From positions 1 to 64,000 of the forward strand of contig JAFLBP010000018.1 of assembly GCA_017303875.1 (NCBI GenBank): a DNA stretch of 64,000 bases. Reading direction: 5' to 3'. The stretch is from Chitinophagales bacterium (GTDB taxonomy: Bacteria > Bacteroidota > Bacteroidia > Chitinophagales > Saprospiraceae). Positions 16,336 through 24,869 of this stretch are shown here, piece by piece. Under the pieces are notes generated by a model. That model was given only the letters and a program-made list of their open reading frames with translations. It was not told the origin of the DNA and did not search any database. Positions within the stretch are counted from its first letter, which is position 1. Each line of letters begins with the position of its first letter. The position numbers and the translations under genes are program-made.

Positions 16336-18375
16336 TTACGGCTCAATGATATTAAACCAGAACGGAAAAGCTTCGAGGGATTTGAGGAATTGTTCCCATT
16401 CCCTGCGGGCTTGCTCGGTACCGGTGAAGCTGGCTTTTTGATCTTTAACGGCTGCCCAGAACTTGAGCGCACCGGCTTCGCCGCCACTGATCATCACGTC
16501 GTTCAGCGTACTGCGGGTAAGTGCAACAATAGGCAGCTTCACGTCTCCGAGTTCGCCCGAATAGGCGCGCATCACCGAGTTTTCTACCTGAAGCAATGCT
16601 GTGGTGGTCGTGCCGTCTGCGTTTTGCATCAAAATATTAAAAGAGGCATTCAGGCCCTCTGCTTCCATGCCGTCCAGGTGAATGGCGAGGTATTGAAAAT
16701 ACTCATCGGCGTCCATGTTGTCCAGGTCGTCGCGATTTGGCTCCACATTATTTAATTTGCGGAAAACATCTAAGCGTTTGGGTTGGCGCAGCTCGCGGGC
16801 GCCGGTGAGGTAAAAATTACGCCACGGGCCAGATTCTGCCTGGTAGCCCATTTGCTCGTAAGCATCGGCCAGCAGGTTGCGGGCAGCCATATTATTGGGC
16901 TCGGCAAAAACCAGGTGATTGAGCACCATCCCGACCCAGCGATATTCGCCACTATCGTAAGACATACGCGCCCTGGCCAGCAGTTTGGCGGGACCGCCCA
17001 TAAATTCCACATATTTTTTTCCGGCTTCTTCGGGCGGCAGGGCATGGAGATTGGCCGGATTGCCGTCGAACCAGCCGATATAGCGCTGGTAAGTTGCCTT
17101 GAGGTTGTGGCTCAGGGTGCCGTAATAGCCGCGATTCGGGAAAAGTTGGCCGAGGCTTGGCGGCAGCTTGATGCGCTCGGCAATTTCAATCATGGTATAA
17201 CCCTGATTGGTCAGGCGCAGGGTCTGGTCGTTGATGTATTTGTACAGGTCGCGTTGTTTTTTCAGCAAATCGACAATGGTATCATTGCCCCAGGTCGGCC
17301 AGTGGTGACTGGCAAACATGACCTCCACGTCTTTGCCGTAAGTACTGATGGTCTCATCAATATACTGACTCCAGGCCAGCGGGTCGCGCACCATCGCGCC
17401 GCGCAGCGAGTAGGTATTGTGCATGGTTTGGGTGACCTCCTCTGCGGAGCAAAACGCTTTGTGCTTTGGGAAATAAAACATCATTTCCGTCGGCGCCTCC
17501 GCATTGGGGCTGTTCCATATTTTCACATGCACCCCATCAATCAAAGTATCAAACGGTTGATCAATGGTGGCATTGATATAAACCGTCGGGCGCACGATGC
17601 CATTGTGGCCACCGGCTGTTGTTTTGCCCAGACCGGAGCCGATTTGCCCGGATTTATTGTGCTCCGAAATCGTATTGCCGTACATATAGCTGGCGCGCCG
17701 GCCCATCGCCGTTCCGGCCATGATATTTTCATTAAAGGCGTGTTCCAGAAAACCTTCCGGCGCATATACGGGAATATTTGTGGTATCGGCTGCCGCCATT
17801 ACCCCCAACACGCCGCCATAGTGATCGATATGACTGTGGGTAAAAATGACCGCACTGACCTTGAAATTTTTATCTAAGTATACCCGGGCGCTGTCTATAC
17901 CGGCGCGGGCCGTTTCTTCCGATACCAGCGGATCCATCACAATCCAGCCGGTTTTACCGCGAATAAGGCTCATCACAGAGAGGTCAAAGCCGCGAATTTG
18001 ATAGATTTCTCCCGGAACAACCGCGTACAAACCCGCCTGATTGTTCAATTGCTCCTGCCGCATCAGGCTGGGATTAATTTCTGGCGGACAGGTTTCGGGC
18101 GTGTACTGATTCAAAAAACTGTACTTCCCCATGTCCCAGACCGTTTCTTTTCCGGAGGTAATCGGGGTTTTGAGGGGCGCAATCAAATTGCGGCTGGCAT
18201 TGTTGTAATCGTTGACGTTGTTGAAATTCAGTTCCTTCAGCACGCGCTTATTGGCCGCTGCCGTAAATGGCGTTGCCGGCTTGGGCGATTCGGGCTGCGC
18301 AGAAAGGATACTTGCGAAGGAAAAAACAAACAGGAACAGTGCCGCAAGGGAGCACCGACGGGTTAACATACACAT
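16336..18375 (-). CDS. Secreted alkyl/aryl sulfatase, SdsA1-like, 679 aa
   Basis: Hydrolyses primary alkyl sulfates such as SDS in characterised relatives. A signal peptide (to about residue 26, LSAQ) is followed by a metallo-beta-lactamase domain with HSHIDHYGG (His180, His182, Asp184, His185) and downstream zinc-binding histidine and acidic residues. Next come a helical dimerisation region (NPANLHALPPEEAGKKYVEFMGG) and an SCP2-like C-terminal domain, the known SdsA1 order. The actual substrate here is not shown. ATG 18369 is an alternative start two codons in. A tandem-word hairpin abuts the stop codon. Confidence 0.85.
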   Translation of the reverse strand: MCMLTRRCSLAALFLFVFSFASILSAQPESPKPATPFTAAANKRVLKELNFNNVNDYNNASRNLIAPLKTPITSGKETVWDMGKYSFLNQYTPETCPPEINPSLMRQEQLNNQAGLYAVVPGEIYQIRGFDLSVMSLIRGKTGWIVMDPLVSEETARAGIDSARVYLDKNFKVSAVIFTHSHIDHYGGVLGVMAAADTTNIPVYAPEGFLEHAFNENIMAGTAMGRRASYMYGNTISEHNKSGQIGSGLGKTTAGGHNGIVRPTVYINATIDQPFDTLIDGVHVKIWNSPNAEAPTEMMFYFPKHKAFCSAEEVTQTMHNTYSLRGAMVRDPLAWSQYIDETISTYGKDVEVMFASHHWPTWGNDTIVDLLKKQRDLYKYINDQTLRLTNQGYTMIEIAERIKLPPSLGQLFPNRGYYGTLSHNLKATYQRYIGWFDGNPANLHALPPEEAGKKYVEFMGGPAKLLARARMSYDSGEYRWVGMVLNHLVFAEPNNMAARNLLADAYEQMGYQAESGPWRNFYLTGARELRQPKRLDVFRKLNNVEPNRDDLDNMDADEYFQYLAIHLDGMEAEGLNASFNILMQNADGTTTTALLQVENSVMRAYSGELGDVKLPIVALTRSTLNDVMISGGEAGALKFWAAVKDQKASFTGTEQARREWEQFLKSLEAFPFWFNIIEP

Positions 18376-18496
18376 GACTTGGAAGATGTTTACTCGGCTT
18401 ATGCCGCAATGAAAAATAGCGTTTATGTTGTCTTGGTACGCGCACTAAAACATTGCAAAAATCTGCACATTTAAAGCCAAAAATCAGCGTAAAAAG

Positions 18497-18517
18497 ACCT
18501 GTTTTACATAAACAGGT
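18497..18517. promoter_or_regulatory. Operator-like perfect inverted repeat
   Basis: ACCTGTTT-N5-AAACAGGT between the divergent sulfatase and relA/spoT genes. It could be a regulator site or an RNA hairpin. No regulator is encoded nearby. Confidence 0.3.
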
Positions 18518-18591
18518 AAAAATGCGTAAGTCCTGTGCAGACGCGCATTCATCGTTCCTCATTTATAGTTCATCGTTAAAAAAGAATTTGC

Positions 18592-18622
18592 TTGCACAAT
18601 CCCCCGCTTGCCCGTAACTTTG
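18592..18622 (+). promoter_or_regulatory. Promoter of relA/spoT
   Basis: TTG at 18592-18594, N20, TAACTTTG at 18615-18622, close to the Bacteroidota consensus. It gives a leader of about 22-28 bases. Confidence 0.6.
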
Positions 18623-18649
18623 TTAGCTGTTTTCTCAAATTGGAAGGAT

Positions 18650-20914
18650 ATGCCCGGTTCAGCTGAAAATCAAGAAGTCGTAATTCCCGTATTACAGGAA
18701 GACGACCGACCGCTCATCATTAGTGCGTACCGCAACCTGCTGCGCGCCATCAATACAAAACTCAATGCCGACGACCAGAAAAACATCCGGGCGGCATTCG
18801 AGCTGGCGACGCGTGCGCACATGGAGCAGCGCCGCAAAAGTGGCGAGCCGTATATCCTGCACCCCATCGAAGTGGCGCGTATTTGTGTGGAAGAAATCGG
18901 CCTCGGCCCGACCGCCGTTGTGTGCGCCCTCCTGCACGATGTGGTGGAAGATACCAACGTGACACTGAAGGACATTCACGACCAGTTTGGCGAGCGCGTG
19001 ATGCTCATTGTCGACGGCCTCACCAAACTCGACAGCCTCCACGAAACCGAAAACCCACAGGCCGAAAACCTCTACCGCGTACTCAAAGCCATGCTTTCCG
19101 ATGTGCGCGTGGTGCTGATTAAAATGGCCGACCGCCTGCACAACCTGCGCACCATCGGCTCCATGCCGGCCCACAAACAACTCCGCATTGCCGCCGAAAC
19201 AGCTACCGTTTACGCGCCCCTGGCTCACCGCCTCGGCCTGTATGCCATCAAATCCGAATTTCAGGATCTTTGCCTGAAAATTACCGACCGCGAAGCCTAC
19301 GACGACATTGCCGACAAACTCGCCCAAACCAAAACCGCCCGCCAGGAGTATATCAGCGCTTTCATCAAACCCATCGCCGAGGGCCTCGAAAATGAGGGCA
19401 TCAAAGCGCGTGTATTCGGCCGCCCCAAAACCATCCATTCTATTTACAATAAAATTCAATCCAAAAATGTAGCGTTTGAGGAAATTTACGACCTCTTCGC
19501 CATCCGGATTATTCTTCAGGTGCCCATGCAGCAGGAAAAATTTGCCTGTTGGCAAGCCTACACGCTGGTCACCGATACCTATAAGCCCATTCCCGAACGC
19601 CTCAAAGACTGGATCACCTCCCCCAAAGCCAACGGCTACGAATCGCTGCATACGACCGTGGCCGGCCCCGACGGCAAATTTGTGGAAGTGCAAATCCGCT
19701 CCGAACGCATGGACGAAATCGCCGAACGCGGTTTTGCAGCACACTGGAAGTACAAGGGCGTCAGCGAAGTAAAAAGCCGGGCCAATACCTTCGACAACTG
19801 GCTCAATCAGGTACGCGAAACCCTGGAATCGGAAAACGCCGGCAATGCCGTGGAGTTTCTCGCCGATTTCCAAACCAGCAACCTGTATTCAGAAGAAATT
19901 CACGTGTTTACGCCCAAAGGCGAAATGCGCATCCTGCCCGAAGCAGCAACCGCACTCGATTTTGCATTCAGCATCCACTCCGACCTCGGTTGTATGTGCC
20001 GCTCCGTTATGATAAACGGACAAATAAAATCCATTTACCATAAACTGCAAAATGGCGATCAGGTGCGTATTATGGGCGATCGCAACCAAAAACCAAGCGA
20101 AGACTGGCTCAAACACGTCGTTACCTCTAAAGCGCGCAGCCGAATCCGCGCAGCCCTGAAAGAAGAAAAACGCAAACTTGCCGACGACGGCCGGGAAATA
20201 TTAGAGCGCAAACTCAATGCCATGAAAATGCCCTCCGGTGCTTTCGACAGCTCGCTGGATACGCTGATGAAATGGTACGGATTTCCCAACCGCCTCGACT
20301 TTTTAGCCGCGATCTATACCCAACAGGTCGACCTGGCGCAGGTACATAAAAACTTCCGCAACGACGGCGGCCGGCTCTTCCCCCTCGAAGCCTCACACCG
20401 CGAAGACGCCGAAGCCCCGCTGCTGCCCGAACAGGTGGCGCCCGCCCGCTCCAAACCCGGCAACCGGCCGGAAGTAATCATCAACGGCGACAGCACCAAC
20501 TACCCCTACACCATGGCGCAATGTTGCAACCCGGTGCAGGGCGACGATATTTTTGCCTTCCTGACCATTAAAGACGGCGTGAAAATTCACCGAAAAAATT
20601 GCCCCAATGCCAATAACCTGCTTTCGCAGTACGCCCACCGCGTCATGAAAGCCGAATGGGGCAACACGGTAAAAGCCGATTTTGTGGTAACGGTGGTGAT
20701 TACCGGCGTCGATACCGGCCCGGGCGTCATTCAGCAACTGACCAACAGAATTTCCGAAATGGGCATTAATATCCGATCCTTTAATATCTCCGGCGACGGC
20801 GGCTACTTTGAAGGCATCGTCAAACTTGTCATCTCCAATACCGATCAACTCAACCGCGCCATGACCGCCCTGAAAAGCTTAGAGTGGGTTTCGAACGTGC
20901 GCAGAACCGAATAA
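18650..20914 (+). CDS. Bifunctional (p)ppGpp synthetase/hydrolase, RelA/SpoT family
   Basis: Makes and degrades the stringent-response alarmone. The 754-residue protein has an intact HD hydrolase domain (His71, HD at 96-97, ED at 100-101). A synthetase domain follows (KTIHSIYNKIQSKN, PKANGYESLHTTV near residue 330), then TGS (FTPKGEMRILPEAATALDFAFSIH), a helical and zinc-finger-like region (NYPYTMAQCCNPVQGDDI) and a C-terminal ACT domain. An intact HD motif means hydrolase activity is likely. ATG 18650 (MPGSAEN) is chosen because the longer frame from 18608 overlaps the promoter. It is followed by the uvrD-type gene after five bases. Confidence 0.93.
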   Translation: MPGSAENQEVVIPVLQEDDRPLIISAYRNLLRAINTKLNADDQKNIRAAFELATRAHMEQRRKSGEPYILHPIEVARICVEEIGLGPTAVVCALLHDVVEDTNVTLKDIHDQFGERVMLIVDGLTKLDSLHETENPQAENLYRVLKAMLSDVRVVLIKMADRLHNLRTIGSMPAHKQLRIAAETATVYAPLAHRLGLYAIKSEFQDLCLKITDREAYDDIADKLAQTKTARQEYISAFIKPIAEGLENEGIKARVFGRPKTIHSIYNKIQSKNVAFEEIYDLFAIRIILQVPMQQEKFACWQAYTLVTDTYKPIPERLKDWITSPKANGYESLHTTVAGPDGKFVEVQIRSERMDEIAERGFAAHWKYKGVSEVKSRANTFDNWLNQVRETLESENAGNAVEFLADFQTSNLYSEEIHVFTPKGEMRILPEAATALDFAFSIHSDLGCMCRSVMINGQIKSIYHKLQNGDQVRIMGDRNQKPSEDWLKHVVTSKARSRIRAALKEEKRKLADDGREILERKLNAMKMPSGAFDSSLDTLMKWYGFPNRLDFLAAIYTQQVDLAQVHKNFRNDGGRLFPLEASHREDAEAPLLPEQVAPARSKPGNRPEVIINGDSTNYPYTMAQCCNPVQGDDIFAFLTIKDGVKIHRKNCPNANNLLSQYAHRVMKAEWGNTVKADFVVTVVITGVDTGPGVIQQLTNRISEMGINIRSFNISGDGGYFEGIVKLVISNTDQLNRAMTALKSLEWVSNVRRTE

Positions 20915-20919
20915 GTGTT

Positions 20920-23208
20920 ATGGCTCATTATCTCGACGAACTAAACGACATCCAACGCGCCGCCGTGACCACCACGGAAGGCCCCGTGTTGGTCATCGCC
21001 GGCCCCGGCTCCGGCAAAACCCGGGTGCTGACCTACCGCATTGCCCATCTGCTGGAAAAAGGGGTGCCACCCTGGGAAATCCTGGCCCTCACTTTTACCA
21101 ACAAAGCGGCCAAAGAAATGAAAGAGCGCATTGAAAAGGTAGTCGGCCAGCGCGCGCAACAGGTATGGGCCGGTACCTTTCACTCCGTTTTTGCACGTAT
21201 TTTACGGGCCGAGGCCTCCAAAATCGGGTTTCCATCCAGCTTTTCGGTATACGACACCGACGACACCATGAGCGTGCTGCGCAGCATTATCAAGGAAAAA
21301 GACCTCGACCCCAACGCCTATAATGCCTCTGTCATCCGCTCACGGATTTCATTGGCCAAAAGCAACCTCATTTCCCCGCTCGGCTATCGGGAGAAAGCCG
21401 ATATGATGGAGGAAGACCGCGCAGCCCGCCGGCCATTTGTGGTGGATATTTATCAGGAATATGTGTCGCGCCTGCAACGCGCCGGCGCCATGGACTTCGA
21501 CGACCTGCTTTTTCAGCTGTACCGCCTTTTTCGCGAAAACCCGGAAGGCGTAGTGGAAAAATATCAAAAACGCTTCAAATACCTGCATGTTGATGAATTT
21601 CAGGATACCAATTTCCTGCAATACGCCATTTTGCGCCGCCTGCTGAAATACGAGGGCAGTCCGGAAAATGTATTTGCCGTAGGCGATGACGCACAAAGTA
21701 TTTATGCGTTTCGCGGCGCTACCATCGACAATATTCTCGACTTTGAGAAGGATTATCCTGCACTCAAGACCTTTAAACTCGAACAAAATTACCGCAGCAC
21801 CCACCATATTGTCCAGGCTGCCAATGCGGTCATTTCCCATAACCGGCGCCAGCTGCAAAAAACCATCTGGACCGACAAAACGGAGCGCAGTAAAATCAAG
21901 CTGATCAAATGCGTCACGGATGATGAAGAAAGCCGTCGCGTGGCTGATCTGATTTTGGAGCAAAAAAACCGCTTTCACCTACCCAATTCAGAATTTGCCA
22001 TTCTTTACCGCACCAACGCCCAAAGCCGTAAATTTGAAGAACACCTGCGACGCCTGAACCTCGACTACCGCATCTACGGCGGATTGTCGTTTTACCAGCG
22101 CAAAGAAGTCAAGGATTTTATCGCTTACCTGCGTCTTACCGTCAACCCCAACGATGAAGAAGCCCTGCGGCGCATCATCAACTACCCTACCCGAGGCATC
22201 AGCGACGCCACCGTAGAAAAAATCGGCCGAAGCGCTTCCGCCAACGGCATTACCCTGTGGCAGGCCATAAACGATCCGCGGCTCGATATTACGGAGCGCG
22301 CACGCAAGGCGCTGTTTACGTTTAAAAGTATTATTGAAGACTGGCAAAAACGCGCCAACGCAGAAACGGCCGCCAAATTGGCCGCAGAAATTCTGCGCCG
22401 CTCCGGCCTCTACGAACTCCTCAAACAAGACAGCACGCAGGAGGGCCTCAGCCGCCTGCAAAACGTAGAAGCCGTACTGGATGCCATCAGCGAATTTACG
22501 GATCAGGGCGATCCAAATGCCGATCTCGCACCGGACGACCGCAGCCTCGGCGCTTACCTGCAAACCGTCAGCCTGCTCACCGATGCCGACGAGCAAAAGG
22601 GCGAACGCGATCAGATCACGCTGATGAGTGTACACGCCGCCAAAGGACTGGAGTACCAGAGTGTGTTTATTACCGGTATGGAAGAAACGCTGTTCCCTTC
22701 GTTTATGTCGTTTGAAGACCCACAAGGCTTAGACGAAGAGCGCCGCCTGTTTTATGTGGCCGTTACACGGGCCAAGCGTTTTTTAAGCATTTCATACGCC
22801 CAAAACCGCTATCGTTTTGGTCAAATACGCGTTTGTGAGCCTTCGCGATTCCTCGCCGAAGTAGGCGAAGATCATTATGAAATGGTGGGCGGCAGCAGCG
22901 GCCGTCTGCAACAACCCGCATTGCCCCAGCAACCCCGGGCCGGTATTTCGGGCAATTTCAGTACCGGGCGGCGCAATCCGCAGCCGGCACGCCCGGTTGT
23001 CTCCGGCGCCGACGCTGCCAATTTCCAGGCGGCAGCACCGGATACCATCAAGGCCGGCGACGCAGTGCTGCACCTGAAGTTCGGAAAAGGCAAAGTCAGC
23101 AGCGTGGAAGGCCCCAAAGATGGTAAAGTGGCCACTATACGTTTTGAAGGCGACGAACTGCCGGAGCGGCGTATTGTGCTGAAATTTGCAAAGCTACAGG
23201 TACTTTAA
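20920..23208 (+). CDS. UvrD/PcrA-type superfamily 1 DNA helicase
   Basis: 3'-5' DNA helicase for repair and replication-fork maintenance. The 762-residue protein has motif I GPGSGKT (28-34), motif II DEFQDTN, QNYRST (motif III/IV region), and motifs V-VI VHAAKGLEYQSVFI and RRLFYVAVTRAK. The C-terminus carries a Tudor-like tail (VLHLKFGKGKVSSVEGPKDGKVATIRF), typical of PcrA/UvrD in this phylum. The gap to the RelA/SpoT gene is five bases, so the two are co-transcribed. Confidence 0.93.
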   Translation: MAHYLDELNDIQRAAVTTTEGPVLVIAGPGSGKTRVLTYRIAHLLEKGVPPWEILALTFTNKAAKEMKERIEKVVGQRAQQVWAGTFHSVFARILRAEASKIGFPSSFSVYDTDDTMSVLRSIIKEKDLDPNAYNASVIRSRISLAKSNLISPLGYREKADMMEEDRAARRPFVVDIYQEYVSRLQRAGAMDFDDLLFQLYRLFRENPEGVVEKYQKRFKYLHVDEFQDTNFLQYAILRRLLKYEGSPENVFAVGDDAQSIYAFRGATIDNILDFEKDYPALKTFKLEQNYRSTHHIVQAANAVISHNRRQLQKTIWTDKTERSKIKLIKCVTDDEESRRVADLILEQKNRFHLPNSEFAILYRTNAQSRKFEEHLRRLNLDYRIYGGLSFYQRKEVKDFIAYLRLTVNPNDEEALRRIINYPTRGISDATVEKIGRSASANGITLWQAINDPRLDITERARKALFTFKSIIEDWQKRANAETAAKLAAEILRRSGLYELLKQDSTQEGLSRLQNVEAVLDAISEFTDQGDPNADLAPDDRSLGAYLQTVSLLTDADEQKGERDQITLMSVHAAKGLEYQSVFITGMEETLFPSFMSFEDPQGLDEERRLFYVAVTRAKRFLSISYAQNRYRFGQIRVCEPSRFLAEVGEDHYEMVGGSSGRLQQPALPQQPRAGISGNFSTGRRNPQPARPVVSGADAANFQAAAPDTIKAGDAVLHLKFGKGKVSSVEGPKDGKVATIRFEGDELPERRIVLKFAKLQVL

Positions 23209-23280
23209 ACCCAGGGCGTTTGTCACCGGCATGACAAATGATGAAAATTCACAATAAAAAGGTTTTAATTTTTCCTTTTT

Positions 23281-23516
23281 ATCAGACCTTTGCGCTCGAT
23301 TTTGAAAATGAAGCACAATAAGCGTTTTGGTAAACTTTTTAATCTGGAACCATATCACATTTTTTAAAGCTACTAACGGGGACATTTACAAAAACAAACA
23401 CAACACATTTCAGGCTCACTTGGCCATTGATACCAACGCTTAACCGGGAACTTAGTTACGGAACGACATTGAACAGAAGCCCTGCCTCAGTAATGACGCA
23501 GGGTTTTCTTTTTTTC
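23281..23516 (+). ncRNA. Candidate small RNA (terminator only)
   Basis: Inferred only because a strong terminator at its end lies 270 bases past the last gene, with another hairpin between. The 5' end is unknown and no TAnnTTTG is seen. Structured-looking parts are CGCTTAACCGGGAACTTAG and GTTACGGAACG. Read-through termination of the helicase mRNA is the simpler explanation. Confidence 0.2.
23480..23516 (+). terminator. Strong intrinsic terminator with GTAA tetraloop
   Basis: CCCTGC-C-TCA-GTAA-TGA-C-GCAGGG followed by TTTTCTTTTTTT: a 6 bp stem, one mismatch, 3 bp and a GNRA loop, then a T-run on the plus strand only. Confidence 0.7.
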
Positions 23517-23538
23517 AAAAACCGGCGCGCGTGCGGAA

Positions 23539-24765
23539 TTACAAAAAAGACAAAGGCTCAAACGACTGTTGCAGGATCGCGGTGCTGTCTGCGCGCAGCC
23601 AGCGCTCCAGCAAGGTGGCGTATACCTGCCGGAAATCCACCTGAAATTGTAAATCCCCGTCTTTCAGGTTTTCCAGATCGCTCATCGCATTCAAGATGCC
23701 CTGCCGACGCAATCCGCCGCCAAAAAACATCATGTTATTGGCTGTACCGTGATCGGTGCCGTTGCTGGCGTTTTGCGATACCCGCCTTCCAAATTCTGAA
23801 AAAGTAGCCACCAGCACCTCGTTCCATTTGCCATTGGCCTGCATATCGGCGGCAAAAGCGGCTATGGCGCCGTCGAGTTGTTCAAAGAGCCGGCGTTGCT
23901 GGCCGTCCTGATTGATATGCGTATCAAAACTGCCGAGCGAAAGGTAGTACACCGTGGTATTGGAATCGGCAAGGATCAGGGAGGCGACGGTTTTCAGATT
24001 TTTTCCCAATTCGGTAGCCGGATAAACGGCGCTGCTGCTTTTTTTACGGCTTTGGTCAAAAATATAATCCGCTGAAGAGAGGGTCTCGGCCATGGTTTTA
24101 TACAAATATTCCACTGGCGCCTCTTCCTCTACGTGCCCGGTAGTACCGCCCCCTTCGCGCCGGGGCTTGGGATGCGCCGACACATACTCCGAAAAATAAG
24201 GGCTATGTGCCGCCTCGTGCAGGCGCCTGGGGTCTTCAAAAGCCAGTCCTTTGTTTTTTACGCCTTTAAGTGCCAGGCTGAGGGTATCATCTATTTCCAG
24301 CACGCCGGTGGGTTGGGCGCAGCCATTGTACTGGGCATCGAGGTAACGCCCCAGCCAGCCGCTGCTCCAGTATTGCTCAGCCGGACTGGCGCTGTGCCAG
24401 ATGTCCATACTCCTGAAATGTGAACGATCGGGATTGGGATACCCTACGCCGTTGAGTACCGACATATAGCCCTGATCGTACAGGTTTTTCAGGCCGCTCA
24501 GTGAGGGGTGCAGGCCTGTTTCTTCATTAAGTGACAGCGCCTGTTCACGCTGAATGGCCAGGCGTGGCCGTTCGCGATAATAGATATCGTTGCGATAGGG
24601 AATGATGGTATTCAGGCCATCGTTGCCGCCACTGAGCTGAATGAGTACCAATATTTTTCCACCTGGTGGCAGGGCGCCCGGCGGCTCGAATGCTTTGAGA
24701 AACTTAGGCATCCAGAGCGCAGTTGTAGCCAGCGCGCCGGTTTGGATAAATTTGCGGCGATTCAT
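23539..24765 (-). CDS. Tat-exported DUF1501 protein, 408 aa
   Basis: Starts MNRRKFIQTGALATTALWMPKFL, a twin-Arg-like export signal (RRKFIQ, residues 3-8). The mature part begins ILVLIQLSGGNDGLNTIIPY and contains the family motifs GDPNPDRSHF-like GYPNPDRSHFRSMDIWHSA and SEFGRRVSQNASNGTDHGTANNMMFFGGG, diagnostic of DUF1501 (alkaline-phosphatase-like fold). Function unknown. ATG 24765 is chosen, and the frame to 24984 adds a Cys-rich stretch with no coding look. It lies downstream of the M14 peptidase gene on the same strand, 104 bases apart. In other Bacteroidota DUF1501 genes often pair with DUF1800 genes; no such partner is present here. Confidence 0.8.
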   Translation of the reverse strand: MNRRKFIQTGALATTALWMPKFLKAFEPPGALPPGGKILVLIQLSGGNDGLNTIIPYRNDIYYRERPRLAIQREQALSLNEETGLHPSLSGLKNLYDQGYMSVLNGVGYPNPDRSHFRSMDIWHSASPAEQYWSSGWLGRYLDAQYNGCAQPTGVLEIDDTLSLALKGVKNKGLAFEDPRRLHEAAHSPYFSEYVSAHPKPRREGGGTTGHVEEEAPVEYLYKTMAETLSSADYIFDQSRKKSSSAVYPATELGKNLKTVASLILADSNTTVYYLSLGSFDTHINQDGQQRRLFEQLDGAIAAFAADMQANGKWNEVLVATFSEFGRRVSQNASNGTDHGTANNMMFFGGGLRRQGILNAMSDLENLKDGDLQFQVDFRQVYATLLERWLRADSTAILQQSFEPLSFL

Positions 24766-24869
24766 ATCCGGGCTTATTTTGATTTCAGCAAATATACCCA
24801 TAACGCAGCAAGGGCATCTTGCCGTATTAGAATCAAAATGCAGCCCAAAGTTTAGCGCTTGTTCGCTGT

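Larger units (their letters stand above)
23209..23538. other. Intergenic region after the helicase gene
   Basis: About 330 bases without a supported gene. It contains a weak hairpin AAAAAGG/CCTTTTT (23256-23280) that may end helicase transcription and, 200 bases further, a strong terminator (23480-23516, listed separately). The AT-rich stretch between may encode a small RNA, but I find no good promoter. Confidence 0.4.
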
